DNA of 38,520 nt from MFKM01 sp038065115. GTDB lineage: Bacteria; Patescibacteriota; Minisyncoccia; UBA6257; MFKM01. The stretch lies in NCBI GenBank assembly GCA_038065115.1, contig JBBTRS010000026.1, positions 1 to 38,520 on the forward strand. The letters run 5' to 3'. The notes beneath the pieces are model-generated. The model was not told where the DNA came from and searched no databases. It saw nothing but the letters and a program-made list of their open reading frames with translations. Both the position numbers and the translations under genes were made by a program. Below are positions 29,925 to 37,742 of the stretch, in pieces (position 1 is the first letter of the stretch; each line of letters starts with the position of its first letter).

Positions 29925-31178
29925 ATGAAGAATATTTCATTAAAAATTTTAAAATTGGTTCTGAAGCATTTAGCTAAAGCTGTTATTTGGCGTTATCAGC
30001 CGGGAATTGTGGCTATAACGGGCAGCGTCGGGAAAACTTCCACCAAAGAAGCCATCAAGGCCGTTCTTTCTCAAGAACGAAGAATCAGGGCGACCAGTAA
30101 CAATTTCAATAATGAAATCGGGGTGCCTCTGACAATTTTAGGTGATTGGCAAAAAATCGAAAAACCGGTTTTTTTGTTTTGGTTTAAGGTGGTTATTATT
30201 TCGTTGTTCCGGGTTTCAATTCCCCGTAAATTCAATTTTTTAAAATATCCGGAAATTTTGATTTTAGAGTATGCCGCTGACCGGCCGGGCGATATTAAAT
30301 ATCTTTTGGAAATTGCCAAACCGCAAATCGCGGTAGTCACCGCTATTGGAGAAATTCCCGTCCATGTGGAATCTTATTCCGGGCCGGAAGCCCTGGCCAG
30401 GGAAAAAACTAAATTAATCGAGCAACTGCCGACGCTCGGATTCGCTATTTTGAATGTTGATGATTCTTTTGTGGCGGATATGAAAAGCCGGACTCGGTCG
30501 CAGGTAATGACTTTTGGTTTCAGCGATACCGCGCAAATGAAAATTACGGGGTTTGAAAATTTATCTAACGGCGAACCCGCGGGCATTGTTTTTAAATTGG
30601 GATATGGCGGCAGTTTTGTTCCCGTAAAAATAAATGGTGTTTTTGGAAAAGGCCATGCTTATGCCACCGTAGCCGCCGCTTGCGTCGGGTTGATTTTCGG
30701 CATGAATTTGGTTAAAATTGCGGAAGCTTTGGTTGCTAATTTTAAGCCGCCGCTGGGAAGAATGAGCCTGATTCCCGGCGTTAAAGGAACTTTTATTATT
30801 GACGACAGCTACAACGCTTCACCGCTTTCCATGAAGGCAGCTTTGGAAACCCTCCGCGATTTGAAAGCTAAAAGAAAAATCGCGGTTTTAGGCGATATGC
30901 TGGAAATTGGCAAATACAGCTTGGAGGCCCACGAAAAAGTTGGAAAATTCGTTGCTGATTTTGTTGATTTGCTGATAACCGTCGGCCCCCGAGCTAAATT
31001 TATCGCTGAAGCCGCCAATAAATCCGGATTAGCCAAAGAAAACATCTCTAGTTTTCTTATTGCCGAAGAAGCCAAAAAAGAAGTTGAATTTAAAATAAAA
31101 AAAGGGGACTTGATTTTGGTGAAGGGTTCAAGGGCGATAGGATTGGATAAAGTGGTGGAGGAAATAAAACAAGCGTGA
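29925..31178 (+). CDS. murF: MurF-like Mur ligase without N-terminal domain
   Basis: 417 residues. ATP-binding GSVGKTSTKEA (33-43), TSNNFNNEIGVPLTIL, EYAADRPGDIKYLL, and the C-terminal GRMSLIPGVKGTFIIDDSYNASPLSMKAAL and VLGDMLEIG define the D-Ala-D-Ala adding ligase. The usual N-terminal UDP-MurNAc-binding domain of about 80-100 residues is replaced by a short basic, helical lead. The length fits a subgroup of MurF-like ligases in other phyla. A TATAAA lies 7 bp before the ATG, so an extra leaderless transcript is possible. Its stop codon lies inside the AT-rich hairpin repeat copy 2. Confidence 0.88.
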   Translation: MKNISLKILKLVLKHLAKAVIWRYQPGIVAITGSVGKTSTKEAIKAVLSQERRIRATSNNFNNEIGVPLTILGDWQKIEKPVFLFWFKVVIISLFRVSIPRKFNFLKYPEILILEYAADRPGDIKYLLEIAKPQIAVVTAIGEIPVHVESYSGPEALAREKTKLIEQLPTLGFAILNVDDSFVADMKSRTRSQVMTFGFSDTAQMKITGFENLSNGEPAGIVFKLGYGGSFVPVKINGVFGKGHAYATVAAACVGLIFGMNLVKIAEALVANFKPPLGRMSLIPGVKGTFIIDDSYNASPLSMKAALETLRDLKAKRKIAVLGDMLEIGKYSLEAHEKVGKFVADFVDLLITVGPRAKFIAEAANKSGLAKENISSFLIAEEAKKEVEFKIKKGDLILVKGSRAIGLDKVVEEIKQA

Positions 31179-31281
31179 TACTAATATACTAATTCATACG
31201 AATCATACTAATGAATACGAATTAAAAATATATTAGTATCTATTCGTATCATTAGTATGCATTTGTGTATTGGTATCGCAT
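31174..31281. repeat. AT-rich hairpin repeat, copy 2 (between murF and tRNA-Glu)
   Basis: Arms of about 50 bp with repeated ATACTAAT/ATACGAAT words; left end GTGATACTAATATACTAA, right end ATTGGTATCGCA. Same family as copy 1 at 24658. It starts over the murF stop codon and stops 2 bp before the tRNA. Confidence 0.8.
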
Positions 31282-31283
31282 TT

Positions 31284-31355
31284 GGCCCTATCGTCTAGTG
31301 GTTAGGACACTAGGTTCTCATCCTGGTAACACCGGTTCGATTCCGGTTAGGGCTA
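31284..31355 (+). tRNA. tRNA-Glu (CTC)
   Basis: Acceptor GGCCCTA/TAGGGCT (one G-U), anticodon CTC, T-loop TTCGATT. An intrinsic terminator follows at 31374. The helicase island is immediately downstream. Confidence 0.95.
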
Positions 31356-31373
31356 CGGATTCATTCATTTGGT

Positions 31374-31405
31374 TGATTTTGTCTGTCTTGACAAAATCAG
31401 TTTTT
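31374..31405 (+). terminator. Intrinsic terminator after tRNA-Glu
   Basis: Perfect 10-bp stem TGATTTTGTC/GACAAAATCA followed by G and five T. Confidence 0.88.
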
Positions 31406-31412
31406 AAATTAA

Positions 31413-31442
31413 AAAGGACCGGAATTTGAATTCCGGTCCTTT
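31413..31442 (-). terminator. Palindromic terminator of the helicase gene
   Basis: Perfect 14-bp stem AAAGGACCGGAATT/AATTCCGGTCCTTT. Read on the minus strand it is followed by a T-run (TTTTTAATTT), so it should end the helicase transcript. Confidence 0.8.
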
Positions 31443-31454
31443 GCTATTAAAGAA

Positions 31455-33668
31455 CTACTCCTTTCTTAAAAATTTTCTCCAGCTAGGAAAATTTTTATAC
31501 ATTGTATAAGGGGAAGAAGGAAGTTTGGGATCTTGTTTGCGTTTTTGGCGATATTTTCTTTCGCTTGATAAGCCCAATTTTATCGCTGCCGCACTTGCCT
31601 CTTGCCATGTTTCATAGAAACCTCTTCCTAGAAAAACCGTCCAGCCGGGAAAATCTTTGTACATCTTACCGGGGTCACAAGGAAGTTTGCGATCTTGTTT
31701 GTATCTTCGCTGGTATTCCAACTTACTCGATACATCCATTTTTATCGCAACCTTGCTAGCCTTTTGCCACGTGTCGTAGAATTCCTTTTTTTCACCTCCT
31801 AAGAAAATTCTCCAGCCGGGGAAATCTTGGTACGTGTATTCGGGATTAAGAGGAAGTTTGGGATCTTTTTCGCACTTTTGGCGATATTCCGACCTCTTCG
31901 ATGTCCCCATTCTTCTCGAAGCATCACCAGCTTCTTTCCATGTAGCATAAATTTCCTTTTTCTTTCCTCCCAGAAAAACCGTCCAGCCGGGAAAATCTCG
32001 GTATGCTTTATGGGGCGCAGAAGGTAATTTGGGATCTTGTTTGTATCTATGGATGTATTCTAATCGTCTTACTACTCCTAATCTCTTCGCAGCCATATTG
32101 GCTTCTTGCCACGTACCATAAAACTCATTTCCTAGAAAAACCGTCCAGCCGGGAAAATCTTTGTACATTGCGTCAGGTTTAGCAGGAAGTTTAGGGTTTT
32201 GTTTACGCTTTTGCTTGTAATCCGTAATACTTGATATCCCTATTTTTCTAGCAAACCTACTTGCTTCTTGCCATGTCGGATAAAACTTTTTTTCAGGTTT
32301 TCCGAGAAAAATATACCAACCAGGGAAATCGACATAAAATCTTACGGGATAGCCAGGTAGTTTAGAATCGGCCCTGTATTTTTTCCAGTGGTCAACTCGG
32401 CTTTTGATATTCAGCTTGATTGCCGCCTTGCTGGCTTCCTGCCAAGTCCGATAAGGAGGTTCGTTAATTCTCCTAATCAGATTGAGGACTCCCACCTGTT
32501 CATCAGAAAACACGAAATCAAAAGCTTTGCCGGTAACATGAAGAATATTTTTGTCCAAGACAAAATTATTCCCGGCCTGTTCCTTGATTTTTTCAACCAC
32601 TTCTTTCACCATGGCCAATCTTTCACAATTAGCCACGAAATCAAGAACAATCACTTTTGATTTACCAAGGATTTTCCGTAATCCCCGGCCTAACTGCTGG
32701 TAGAAGATAGTTCTTGAATCAGTGCAACGCAGGAAAACAACCACTTCAACGTTAGGCACATCAATGCCTTCGTTGAACTTATTCACCGCCAGAAGATACT
32801 GCAGTGAACCTTCGCGAAGAGCGGATAATCTTCTCTTGTTCTCTACTTCACCCACTTTTGAATGGTAGGTTAGAGAATTCGGAAGAAAACGCTGGAAATT
32901 CTCCGCATGCTCGATTTTTTCGCAGAAGATAATTGTTTTTTTGTCCGTTCCCGCATATTTCTGAATCTTTTTGGCTACCTCCTCGTCCCGTCTCTTAATG
33001 AAAATGCTTTCATTGAGCTGCTTGATAGAAACTCGTTCGCCTTTTTCAAGGACGTTTTTCACAATCCCATTGAGCTTCCAGCGGTCCAGGTCGTCGTTGA
33101 GAATATGGTACTCGACTTGAGTCAGCCAGCCTTTGGCAATCGCTTTCTCCAAAGTGTAATTAACTACTTCTTTGCCAAAAATTTCTCGGATATCCTTTAA
33201 ATCCATCCTGTTAGGAGTGGCGGTAATGCCGAGAAGTTTTTTGGGTTTGAAATAGAGAATTACCTTTTTAAAGGTGGGCGCTTGGCCGTGATGAGATTCA
33301 TCGACAATAATAAAGTCGAATTCATTCTCAAAGAAAACACCCTTCCAATTCGCATAGGTCTGAAAAGAAGCGAAAACGATATTGGCCTTGTCGACGTCAA
33401 AATCCTTGTTTGAGCCATAAAAGGGTTTGAGTATGACTTGTTTGCCCAAAACCTTTCTGAATTCAACCATTGCTTGGTCAAGGATTCCGTTGTTATGACA
33501 AAGGAATAATCCTTTGTGGCCAATATTTATTTCTTTTTGAGCCCAAAAAGCTGCTAAAATGGTTTTACCTAAGCCGGTAGCCATAACTACCAAAGCTGCT
33601 GTTTTTTCTCTAAAAGCTTCGATAATCGCCTTAAGAGCCGGTTGCTGATAATCAAATAGGTTTATCAT
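31455..33668 (-). CDS. SF2 helicase with six C-terminal phage-integrase-type repeats
   Basis: 737 residues. The N-terminal half is an SF2 helicase: MATGLGKT (Walker A), IIVDESHH (DEAH-type motif II), LLGITATPN (motif III) and QQLGRGLRK (motif VI). Residues 406-737 are six repeats of 53-57 residues with the consensus YxTWQEAS-(A)-L/M-G-S-Y-K-x-DPKLP-x-P-Y-x-DFPGWxxFLG. They resemble the phage-integrase repeat unit described in Rhodopirellula (PF14882), which is normally linked to integrases and helicases of mobile DNA. The gene sits between tRNA-Glu and the assembly gap and is the only one here with a strong Shine-Dalgarno (AAGGAGG, 6 bp before ATG). A DNA-binding, probably defence- or element-linked helicase is inferred. 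Confidence 0.85.
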   Translation of the reverse strand: MINLFDYQQPALKAIIEAFREKTAALVVMATGLGKTILAAFWAQKEINIGHKGLFLCHNNGILDQAMVEFRKVLGKQVILKPFYGSNKDFDVDKANIVFASFQTYANWKGVFFENEFDFIIVDESHHGQAPTFKKVILYFKPKKLLGITATPNRMDLKDIREIFGKEVVNYTLEKAIAKGWLTQVEYHILNDDLDRWKLNGIVKNVLEKGERVSIKQLNESIFIKRRDEEVAKKIQKYAGTDKKTIIFCEKIEHAENFQRFLPNSLTYHSKVGEVENKRRLSALREGSLQYLLAVNKFNEGIDVPNVEVVVFLRCTDSRTIFYQQLGRGLRKILGKSKVIVLDFVANCERLAMVKEVVEKIKEQAGNNFVLDKNILHVTGKAFDFVFSDEQVGVLNLIRRINEPPYRTWQEASKAAIKLNIKSRVDHWKKYRADSKLPGYPVRFYVDFPGWYIFLGKPEKKFYPTWQEASRFARKIGISSITDYKQKRKQNPKLPAKPDAMYKDFPGWTVFLGNEFYGTWQEANMAAKRLGVVRRLEYIHRYKQDPKLPSAPHKAYRDFPGWTVFLGGKKKEIYATWKEAGDASRRMGTSKRSEYRQKCEKDPKLPLNPEYTYQDFPGWRIFLGGEKKEFYDTWQKASKVAIKMDVSSKLEYQRRYKQDRKLPCDPGKMYKDFPGWTVFLGRGFYETWQEASAAAIKLGLSSERKYRQKRKQDPKLPSSPYTMYKNFPSWRKFLRKE

Positions 33669-33728
33669 TCTATTCCTCCTTGTCTTTCTGTTATTAAGTT
33701 TTCAAAGATCAATCATCAAACTAGTCGA

Positions 33729-33757
33729 ATCAAAGCAAATTTTTTGATTTTTGTCAA
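33729..33757 (-). promoter_or_regulatory. Promoter of the helicase gene
   Basis: On the minus strand, TTGACA, 17-bp spacer, TTTGAT, about 55 bp before the ATG. A 14-bp perfect palindrome ATGTGCGCGCACAT (33770-33783) lies just upstream of the -35 box and could be an operator. Confidence 0.55.
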
Positions 33758-33769
33758 GGTGGTTGGGTA

Positions 33770-33783
33770 ATGTGCGCGCACAT
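33770..33783. promoter_or_regulatory. Perfect palindrome ATGTGCGCGCACAT
   Basis: 14 bp, self-complementary, 12 bp upstream of the helicase -35 box. Typical size for a dimeric regulator site. Confidence 0.45.
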
Positions 33784-33934
33784 ATGGCGGTTTTCTCCTA
33801 AACTGGAGAAATGGCAATATGTATGGGAAAGTCATAGGATTGTCCGTCTTGGTAGTATAAAATTAACCAAAAGGATAATAATTTGTTAAACTTAATAGGT
33901 TTAAACTTTAACATTAGGATTTATAGAGTTTCTT
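33784..33934. other. Gene-free flank of the scaffold gap
   Basis: AT-rich sequence without a supported ORF. It contains a 7-bp inverted repeat TTTCTCC/GGAGAAA (33793-33812). Confidence 0.6.
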
Positions 33935-34034
33935 NNNNNNNNNNNNNNNNNNNNNNNNNNNNNNNNNNNNNNNNNNNNNNNNNNNNNNNNNNNNNNNNNN
34001 NNNNNNNNNNNNNNNNNNNNNNNNNNNNNNNNNN
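33935..34034. other. Assembly gap (100 N)
   Basis: A run of exactly 100 N, the usual placeholder for a scaffold join of unknown length. The true distance and any genes in it are unknown. Confidence 0.99.
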
Positions 34035-34037
34035 ATT

Positions 34038-34373
34038 ATGAATATTTTAAAAAATAAAAACTTTGCTATAATTTTTGGGTTGAGTTTGGGAATTTTAATC
34101 CTGACGGCTTTTGTCGCCTATATTCAATTAGCCGAAATCACCACCCCCCTGATTATTCATTTTGATGCGTATAAAGGCATTGATTTTTTAGGCGATAAAT
34201 TTGATGTTTTTAAGATTTTGGCTGTGGCTTTGACGGTATTTTCGATAAACTTCATTTTGGCTGAATTTATTTTTTATCGTCAACGTTTCTTGTCTTTTGT
34301 TTTCGCTTATGCTAGTCTAGCAACGTCGGTTTTGACTTCAATCGCCATAACGGTTATAATTTCCGTAAATTAA
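34038..34373 (+). CDS. Small membrane protein, DUF1648-like, start possibly upstream
   Basis: 111 residues with three predicted membrane helices (about 8-28, 58-78, 88-108). The loop TTPLIIHFDAYKGIDFLGDKFDVFKI resembles the DUF1648 motif of SdpI-like proteins (PxHfn-G-D-G). The ATG lies 3 bp after the gap, so the true start could be in the missing sequence. It ends 7 bp before rplU. Confidence 0.65.
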   Translation: MNILKNKNFAIIFGLSLGILILTAFVAYIQLAEITTPLIIHFDAYKGIDFLGDKFDVFKILAVALTVFSINFILAEFIFYRQRFLSFVFAYASLATSVLTSIAITVIISVN

Positions 34374-34380
34374 CAATAAT

Positions 34381-34671
34381 ATGATCGCAATAATAGAAAT
34401 CAACGGGAAACAATTTTTAGTAAAAAAAGGGGATAGGATTAAAATAGAATCGCCGAAAATCGGCGAAGTTAAGGTTTTGCTCACTAATGAAGGCGAAGAA
34501 ACCAAAGTTGGCGCGCCTTACCTGGAAGAAAAAAAAGTAGAAACCAAGATTTTAAACCAAGGACGAGAGAAAAAGAAAATTGTTTTTCGTTATCATTCAA
34601 AGACTCGCCATCGGAAGAAAGCCGGTCATCGCCAGCATTACACGGAATTACAAATATTAGATATTAAGTAG
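34381..34671 (+). CDS. rplU: 50S ribosomal protein L21
   Basis: 96 residues: MIAIIEINGKQFLVKKGDRIKIE, VGAPYLEEKKVETKIL, and the basic C-terminal FRYHSKTRHRKKAGHRQHYTELQI are the L21 blocks. The usual partner rpmA (L27) does not follow; instead a repeat region and convergent recR lie downstream. Confidence 0.96.
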   Translation: MIAIIEINGKQFLVKKGDRIKIESPKIGEVKVLLTNEGEETKVGAPYLEEKKVETKILNQGREKKKIVFRYHSKTRHRKKAGHRQHYTELQILDIK

Positions 34672-34758
34672 ATATTTACTCGCTTCGCTCGTGATATTTG
34701 CTCATTTCATTCGCGATATTCATAGCACAATAAATATCTATTAATATCTATAAGTATC
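34672..34758. repeat. GATATTT repeat region between rplU and recR
   Basis: Short direct and inverted words (GATATTTACTCGCTTCGCTCG, GATATTTGCTCATTTC, GCGATATTC, AATATCTA) that also flank the hairpin at 16436-16498. No ORF is visible. Confidence 0.6.
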
Positions 34759-34792
34759 CACTAACTTCTGCCTTCTAAGGCAGAAGTTAGTG
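34759..34792. terminator. Perfect hairpin overlapping the recR stop codon
   Basis: 16-bp arms CACTAACTTCTGCCTT and AAGGCAGAAGTTAGTG with a 2-bp centre. It codes for the last residues and stop of recR and may end transcription from both sides; the T-runs are short. Confidence 0.6.
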
Positions 34793-35351
34793 TTTCTTCG
34801 TCCGCAAATTCAATTTCTCCTCCGGTCGGCACTCCTTTAGCTAAACGGCTTATCTTTTGACTGAAAGGTTTAAGCCCTTGTTCAATCAAAGAGCCGGTAA
34901 AATCACCGGAAGCGGTAGGACTAAAAGCCATAATAATTTCTTTAATTTTTCCGCCTGATTCTTTTTTAATCCTTTCAACTAGGCTTCTAAGCCGTAATTT
35001 TTGCTGGGGATTCAATTCTCCGTTTTTTGCCAACCCTCCCAAAACCAAATATTGGCCGTGAAATTTTCCGGTTTTTTCCAGAGAAATTAAATCGGTTTCT
35101 TTTTCAACGATGGCGATTATATCCTTGTCTCTGTTTTTATGCGAACAGAACGGGCAATTATCGGCGTAAACAGAAAAACAGCGTTCGCAAGTTTTAAGTT
35201 TTTTCAAACCGCCAATCGCTCTTTCTAGATTTTCAATTTCGTTTTTTCCGCTATTAGCCAGATAAAAAGCCAAGCGAGTGGCCAGCCTCGGCCCGATTGA
35301 AGGCAGTTTGGAAAATATCTCTATAAAGTTTTTGATTTCTCTCGGAAACAT
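34761..35351 (-). CDS. recR: Recombination protein RecR
   Basis: 196 residues. Helix-hairpin-helix (KLPSIGPRLATRLAFYL), zinc finger CERC-x7-CPFC (55-69), Toprim domain with IAIVEKETDLISLEKTGKFHGQYLVLGG, and AFSPTASGDFT. With RecF/RecO it loads RecA at gaps. The C-terminal residues are encoded by one arm of a perfect hairpin (34759-34792). It lies 24 bp downstream of dnaB on the same strand. Confidence 0.96.
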   Translation of the reverse strand: MFPREIKNFIEIFSKLPSIGPRLATRLAFYLANSGKNEIENLERAIGGLKKLKTCERCFSVYADNCPFCSHKNRDKDIIAIVEKETDLISLEKTGKFHGQYLVLGGLAKNGELNPQQKLRLRSLVERIKKESGGKIKEIIMAFSPTASGDFTGSLIEQGLKPFSQKISRLAKGVPTGGEIEFADEETLTSALEGRS

Positions 35352-35375
35352 AATTCGGAAATCGGAAATTAACAG

Positions 35376-36710
35376 TTAAAAACCGCCGTGTATCTTGTCT
35401 ATGTCTTTAAAAGAAACTTTTTCAGAATCAAACATAAGCTCAACGCTGCCCAAAGGTCCGTTGCGGTGCTTGGCAATGATAATTTCGGTTAAATTTTTCT
35501 CTTCGTCGGTGGCGTCGTTTCTTTCCCAGTTTTTCCGGCAGATGAGCATTACCACGTCGGCGTCTTGTTCCAAGCTTCCGCTTTCTCTTAAATCAGAAAG
35601 TCTGGGGATTTTTACTTCCCGTTGGTCAACCGCGCGGGAAAGTTGAGAAATAGCTAAAACCGGAACTTTGAGCTCCCGGGCTAAAGCTTTGAGCCCCCGG
35701 GAAATTTCAGTAACCTGCTGAACGATATTTTCGGAATTAGTTCTGGGTTGGATTAATTGTAAATAATCAATTATTACCAGTCCGAGCCCTTGTTCAATTT
35801 GAAGTCGTCTGGCTACCGAGCGGATTTGAAGAACCGTGGGCGAAGGCGTGTCGTCAATGAAAACCGGAGCATGGGAAAGCCGTTCCAGCGATTCCTGGAT
35901 CATTTCAAATTCCAATTGGTCGCTTAATTTTCCGGTTCGCAGTCTCCAAAGGGCGACCTGGGCTTCGGCGGAAATAAAGCGGTCTACTACTTGTTCCCGC
36001 GACATTTCCAGAGAAAATATTCCCACTGGCACCTGATTTTTGACGGCGGCGTGTCTGGCGATGTCCAAAGCGAAAGTGGTTTTTCCCAATGACGGTCTGG
36101 CGCCAAGAATAATGAGATCGGAACGTTGCAGTCCCGAAAGAATATCATCAATTTTCGCGAAACCGGTGGAAACGCCCCGAACGGCTTCTTCGCCGCGGTG
36201 TAATTTTTCAATTCTTTCATAGGCCGGCTGAAGTTCGTCTTTCAGCGCGACGTATTTTTGAGACATAGAGCGTTGAGTGATATTGAAAATTTTCTGCTCA
36301 ACCTGGTCTAAAAGATTTTCAACTTCTATGTTTTCGTAAACTTTTTCATTTATTTCAACCGAAGTCTGAATAAGGTCGCGGAGCACTTTTTTTTCTTTAA
36401 CGATTTCGGCGTAGTGGGTGATATGCGAAGCCGTTGGCACTTCGTTGATTAAATCAGTGAGGTAATTTATTCCGCCTGTTTCTTCCAGCGATTTTTTTTC
36501 CTTGAGCTTTGAGGAAACGCTTAAAAAGTCTATCGGTTGGCTGTTCGTAAATAATTCAATAATAGTTTCGTAGATTTTTTGATGCGTGGGTTTATAGAAA
36601 TCAGCCGGAAAAAGGAAATCAGCCACTTTAATAATGGCCGCGGCGTCAATCATTAACGCTCCTAAAACCGCTCTTTCGGTTTCAATGTCTTGTGGCGGAA
36701 GTTTGATCAT
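35376..36710 (-). CDS. dnaB: Replicative DNA helicase DnaB
   Basis: 444 residues. N-terminal primase-interacting domain (PPQDIETERAVLGALMIDA), linker, and RecA-like ATPase with Walker A GARPSLGKT (203-211), Walker B LVIIDYLQLI, and the DnaB-specific RLSDLRESGSLEQDADVV. No intein is present. It unwinds DNA 5' to 3' at the fork. Its promoter/leader is nearly the same as that of the small membrane protein at 22008. recR follows in the same transcript. Confidence 0.97.
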   Translation of the reverse strand: MIKLPPQDIETERAVLGALMIDAAAIIKVADFLFPADFYKPTHQKIYETIIELFTNSQPIDFLSVSSKLKEKKSLEETGGINYLTDLINEVPTASHITHYAEIVKEKKVLRDLIQTSVEINEKVYENIEVENLLDQVEQKIFNITQRSMSQKYVALKDELQPAYERIEKLHRGEEAVRGVSTGFAKIDDILSGLQRSDLIILGARPSLGKTTFALDIARHAAVKNQVPVGIFSLEMSREQVVDRFISAEAQVALWRLRTGKLSDQLEFEMIQESLERLSHAPVFIDDTPSPTVLQIRSVARRLQIEQGLGLVIIDYLQLIQPRTNSENIVQQVTEISRGLKALARELKVPVLAISQLSRAVDQREVKIPRLSDLRESGSLEQDADVVMLICRKNWERNDATDEEKNLTEIIIAKHRNGPLGSVELMFDSEKVSFKDIDKIHGGF

Positions 36711-36815
36711 GCCAAATTTATTAAAATTTATGAACCTTTGGTAAAATAAATTTTACCATAAATTTGAGCACCCGGCACATAACGCTTTATATGCTGGGTT
36801 AGAGAAAGCCCTTTA
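36711..36815 (-). promoter_or_regulatory. Stop-to-start element (copy B) upstream of dnaB
   Basis: Read on the minus strand it starts at the corA stop (TAAAGGGCTTT), has an inverted repeat ACCCAGCATAT/ATGTGCCGGGT, then the block GGTGCTCAAATTTATGG, TAAAATTT, 17 bp and TAAATTTTAATAAATTTGGC directly before the dnaB ATG. Copy A at 21784-22010 shares both ends and the promoter block. TGGTAAAAT is an extended -10. Confidence 0.75.
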
Positions 36816-37721
36816 TATCCATTTTTTCTTTCTAAAAATCAGCCAGGAAGCGAAACTTAATCCGATGGCCAAAAATAAAATGATAAAAATAAATATCGGC
36901 TTATCGGCGATAACATCGTTAATAAAACTTATCTGAAGAATTGATAAGAAAAAAATCAACGGGAAGGTGATAAAGCCGAGCACTGAAATAACCTGCATGA
37001 TGTTGTTTATCTTATAATCTAAAAGTTGGGCGTTGGTGGCGTCAAAATCATTCAGGGTTTCTTTGAGTTTATTGTAAGTATGAACGACTTTCCAATGGTC
37101 TCCCAGCGTGTCGGAGAAATAAACTTCCACTTCCGGCCCCCAGAATTTCACTCCGGCCGTCGCCAGAGATTCCAGGATATTTCTTTGCGACCAAGTAATG
37201 ATTCCGAAAGTCGCCAAATCTCTTTTAATGTGGGAAATCTGCTCAAGCAGTTCCCGCTCTTTTCTCTTAAATAAATTTTCTCCGATATCGTTGACTTTTT
37301 CTTCAATGTGGGCGAGTTGTCTCAGGGAGTATTTATTGATTTGCTCCATTAAATAATAAAGCAGATCATAAGTGTGATTAATCTCTTTTTTTATTTTTTC
37401 GTTTTTTAAAAATAAAGCCAAGCCGTCAATAATTTCTAAATCTTGATAATGAACAGTGATAAAAGCGTCTTTTTTAATTAAAATATCTATTTCAACTTGG
37501 CGAGAGCATTTTTCGGTTGAATCGTATACCGGGAAATGAGCGACGATAAAAAGGTAATGATCGTAGGTGTCAACTTTGGTTCTGGCCGAAAGATGGGTCA
37601 ATTCGTCAAGGGTAACCGGATGAAAATCAAAATTCTTTCTTAAGAAATGAATATCTAAAGGAGTGGGCGAGGGAATGTCGATCCATTTCAGATTCTCTTT
37701 TATTTCCAAAATTTCTTTCAT
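36813..37721 (-). CDS. CorA-like metal ion transporter without GMN motif
   Basis: 302 residues. The soluble N-terminal domain (VTLDELTHLSARTKVDTYDHYLFIVAHFP), long helix with DLLYYLMEQINKYSLRQLAHIEEKV, and two C-terminal membrane helices give the CorA architecture. The nearly universal GMN signature after the first membrane helix is missing: the segment reads FLSILQISFINDVI. It may carry a different ion or use another selectivity loop. The -10 box TATAAT on the minus strand (37735-37730) is 8 bp before the ATG, so this gene too appears leaderless. Confidence 0.82.
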   Translation of the reverse strand: MKEILEIKENLKWIDIPSPTPLDIHFLRKNFDFHPVTLDELTHLSARTKVDTYDHYLFIVAHFPVYDSTEKCSRQVEIDILIKKDAFITVHYQDLEIIDGLALFLKNEKIKKEINHTYDLLYYLMEQINKYSLRQLAHIEEKVNDIGENLFKRKERELLEQISHIKRDLATFGIITWSQRNILESLATAGVKFWGPEVEVYFSDTLGDHWKVVHTYNKLKETLNDFDATNAQLLDYKINNIMQVISVLGFITFPLIFFLSILQISFINDVIADKPIFIFIILFLAIGLSFASWLIFRKKKWI

Positions 37722-37729
37722 TTGCTACA

Positions 37730-37737
37730 ATTATACT
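37730..37737. promoter_or_regulatory. Overlapping divergent -10 boxes
   Basis: ATTATACT contains TATAAT on the minus strand (for the CorA-like gene) and TATACT on the plus strand (for the surface protein), sharing four bases. ATG codons are 8 bp and 5 bp away, respectively. Confidence 0.6.
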
Positions 37738-37742
37738 ACACT

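Noticed and set aside
31455..32460. CRISPR-like array in the helicase C-terminal region
   Set aside because: The periodicity is at the protein level (53-57 residues), with diverged DNA and no spacers.
31502..32660. Plus-strand open frames opposite the helicase gene
   Set aside because: They are mirror frames of the six protein repeats and have no start signals or family features.
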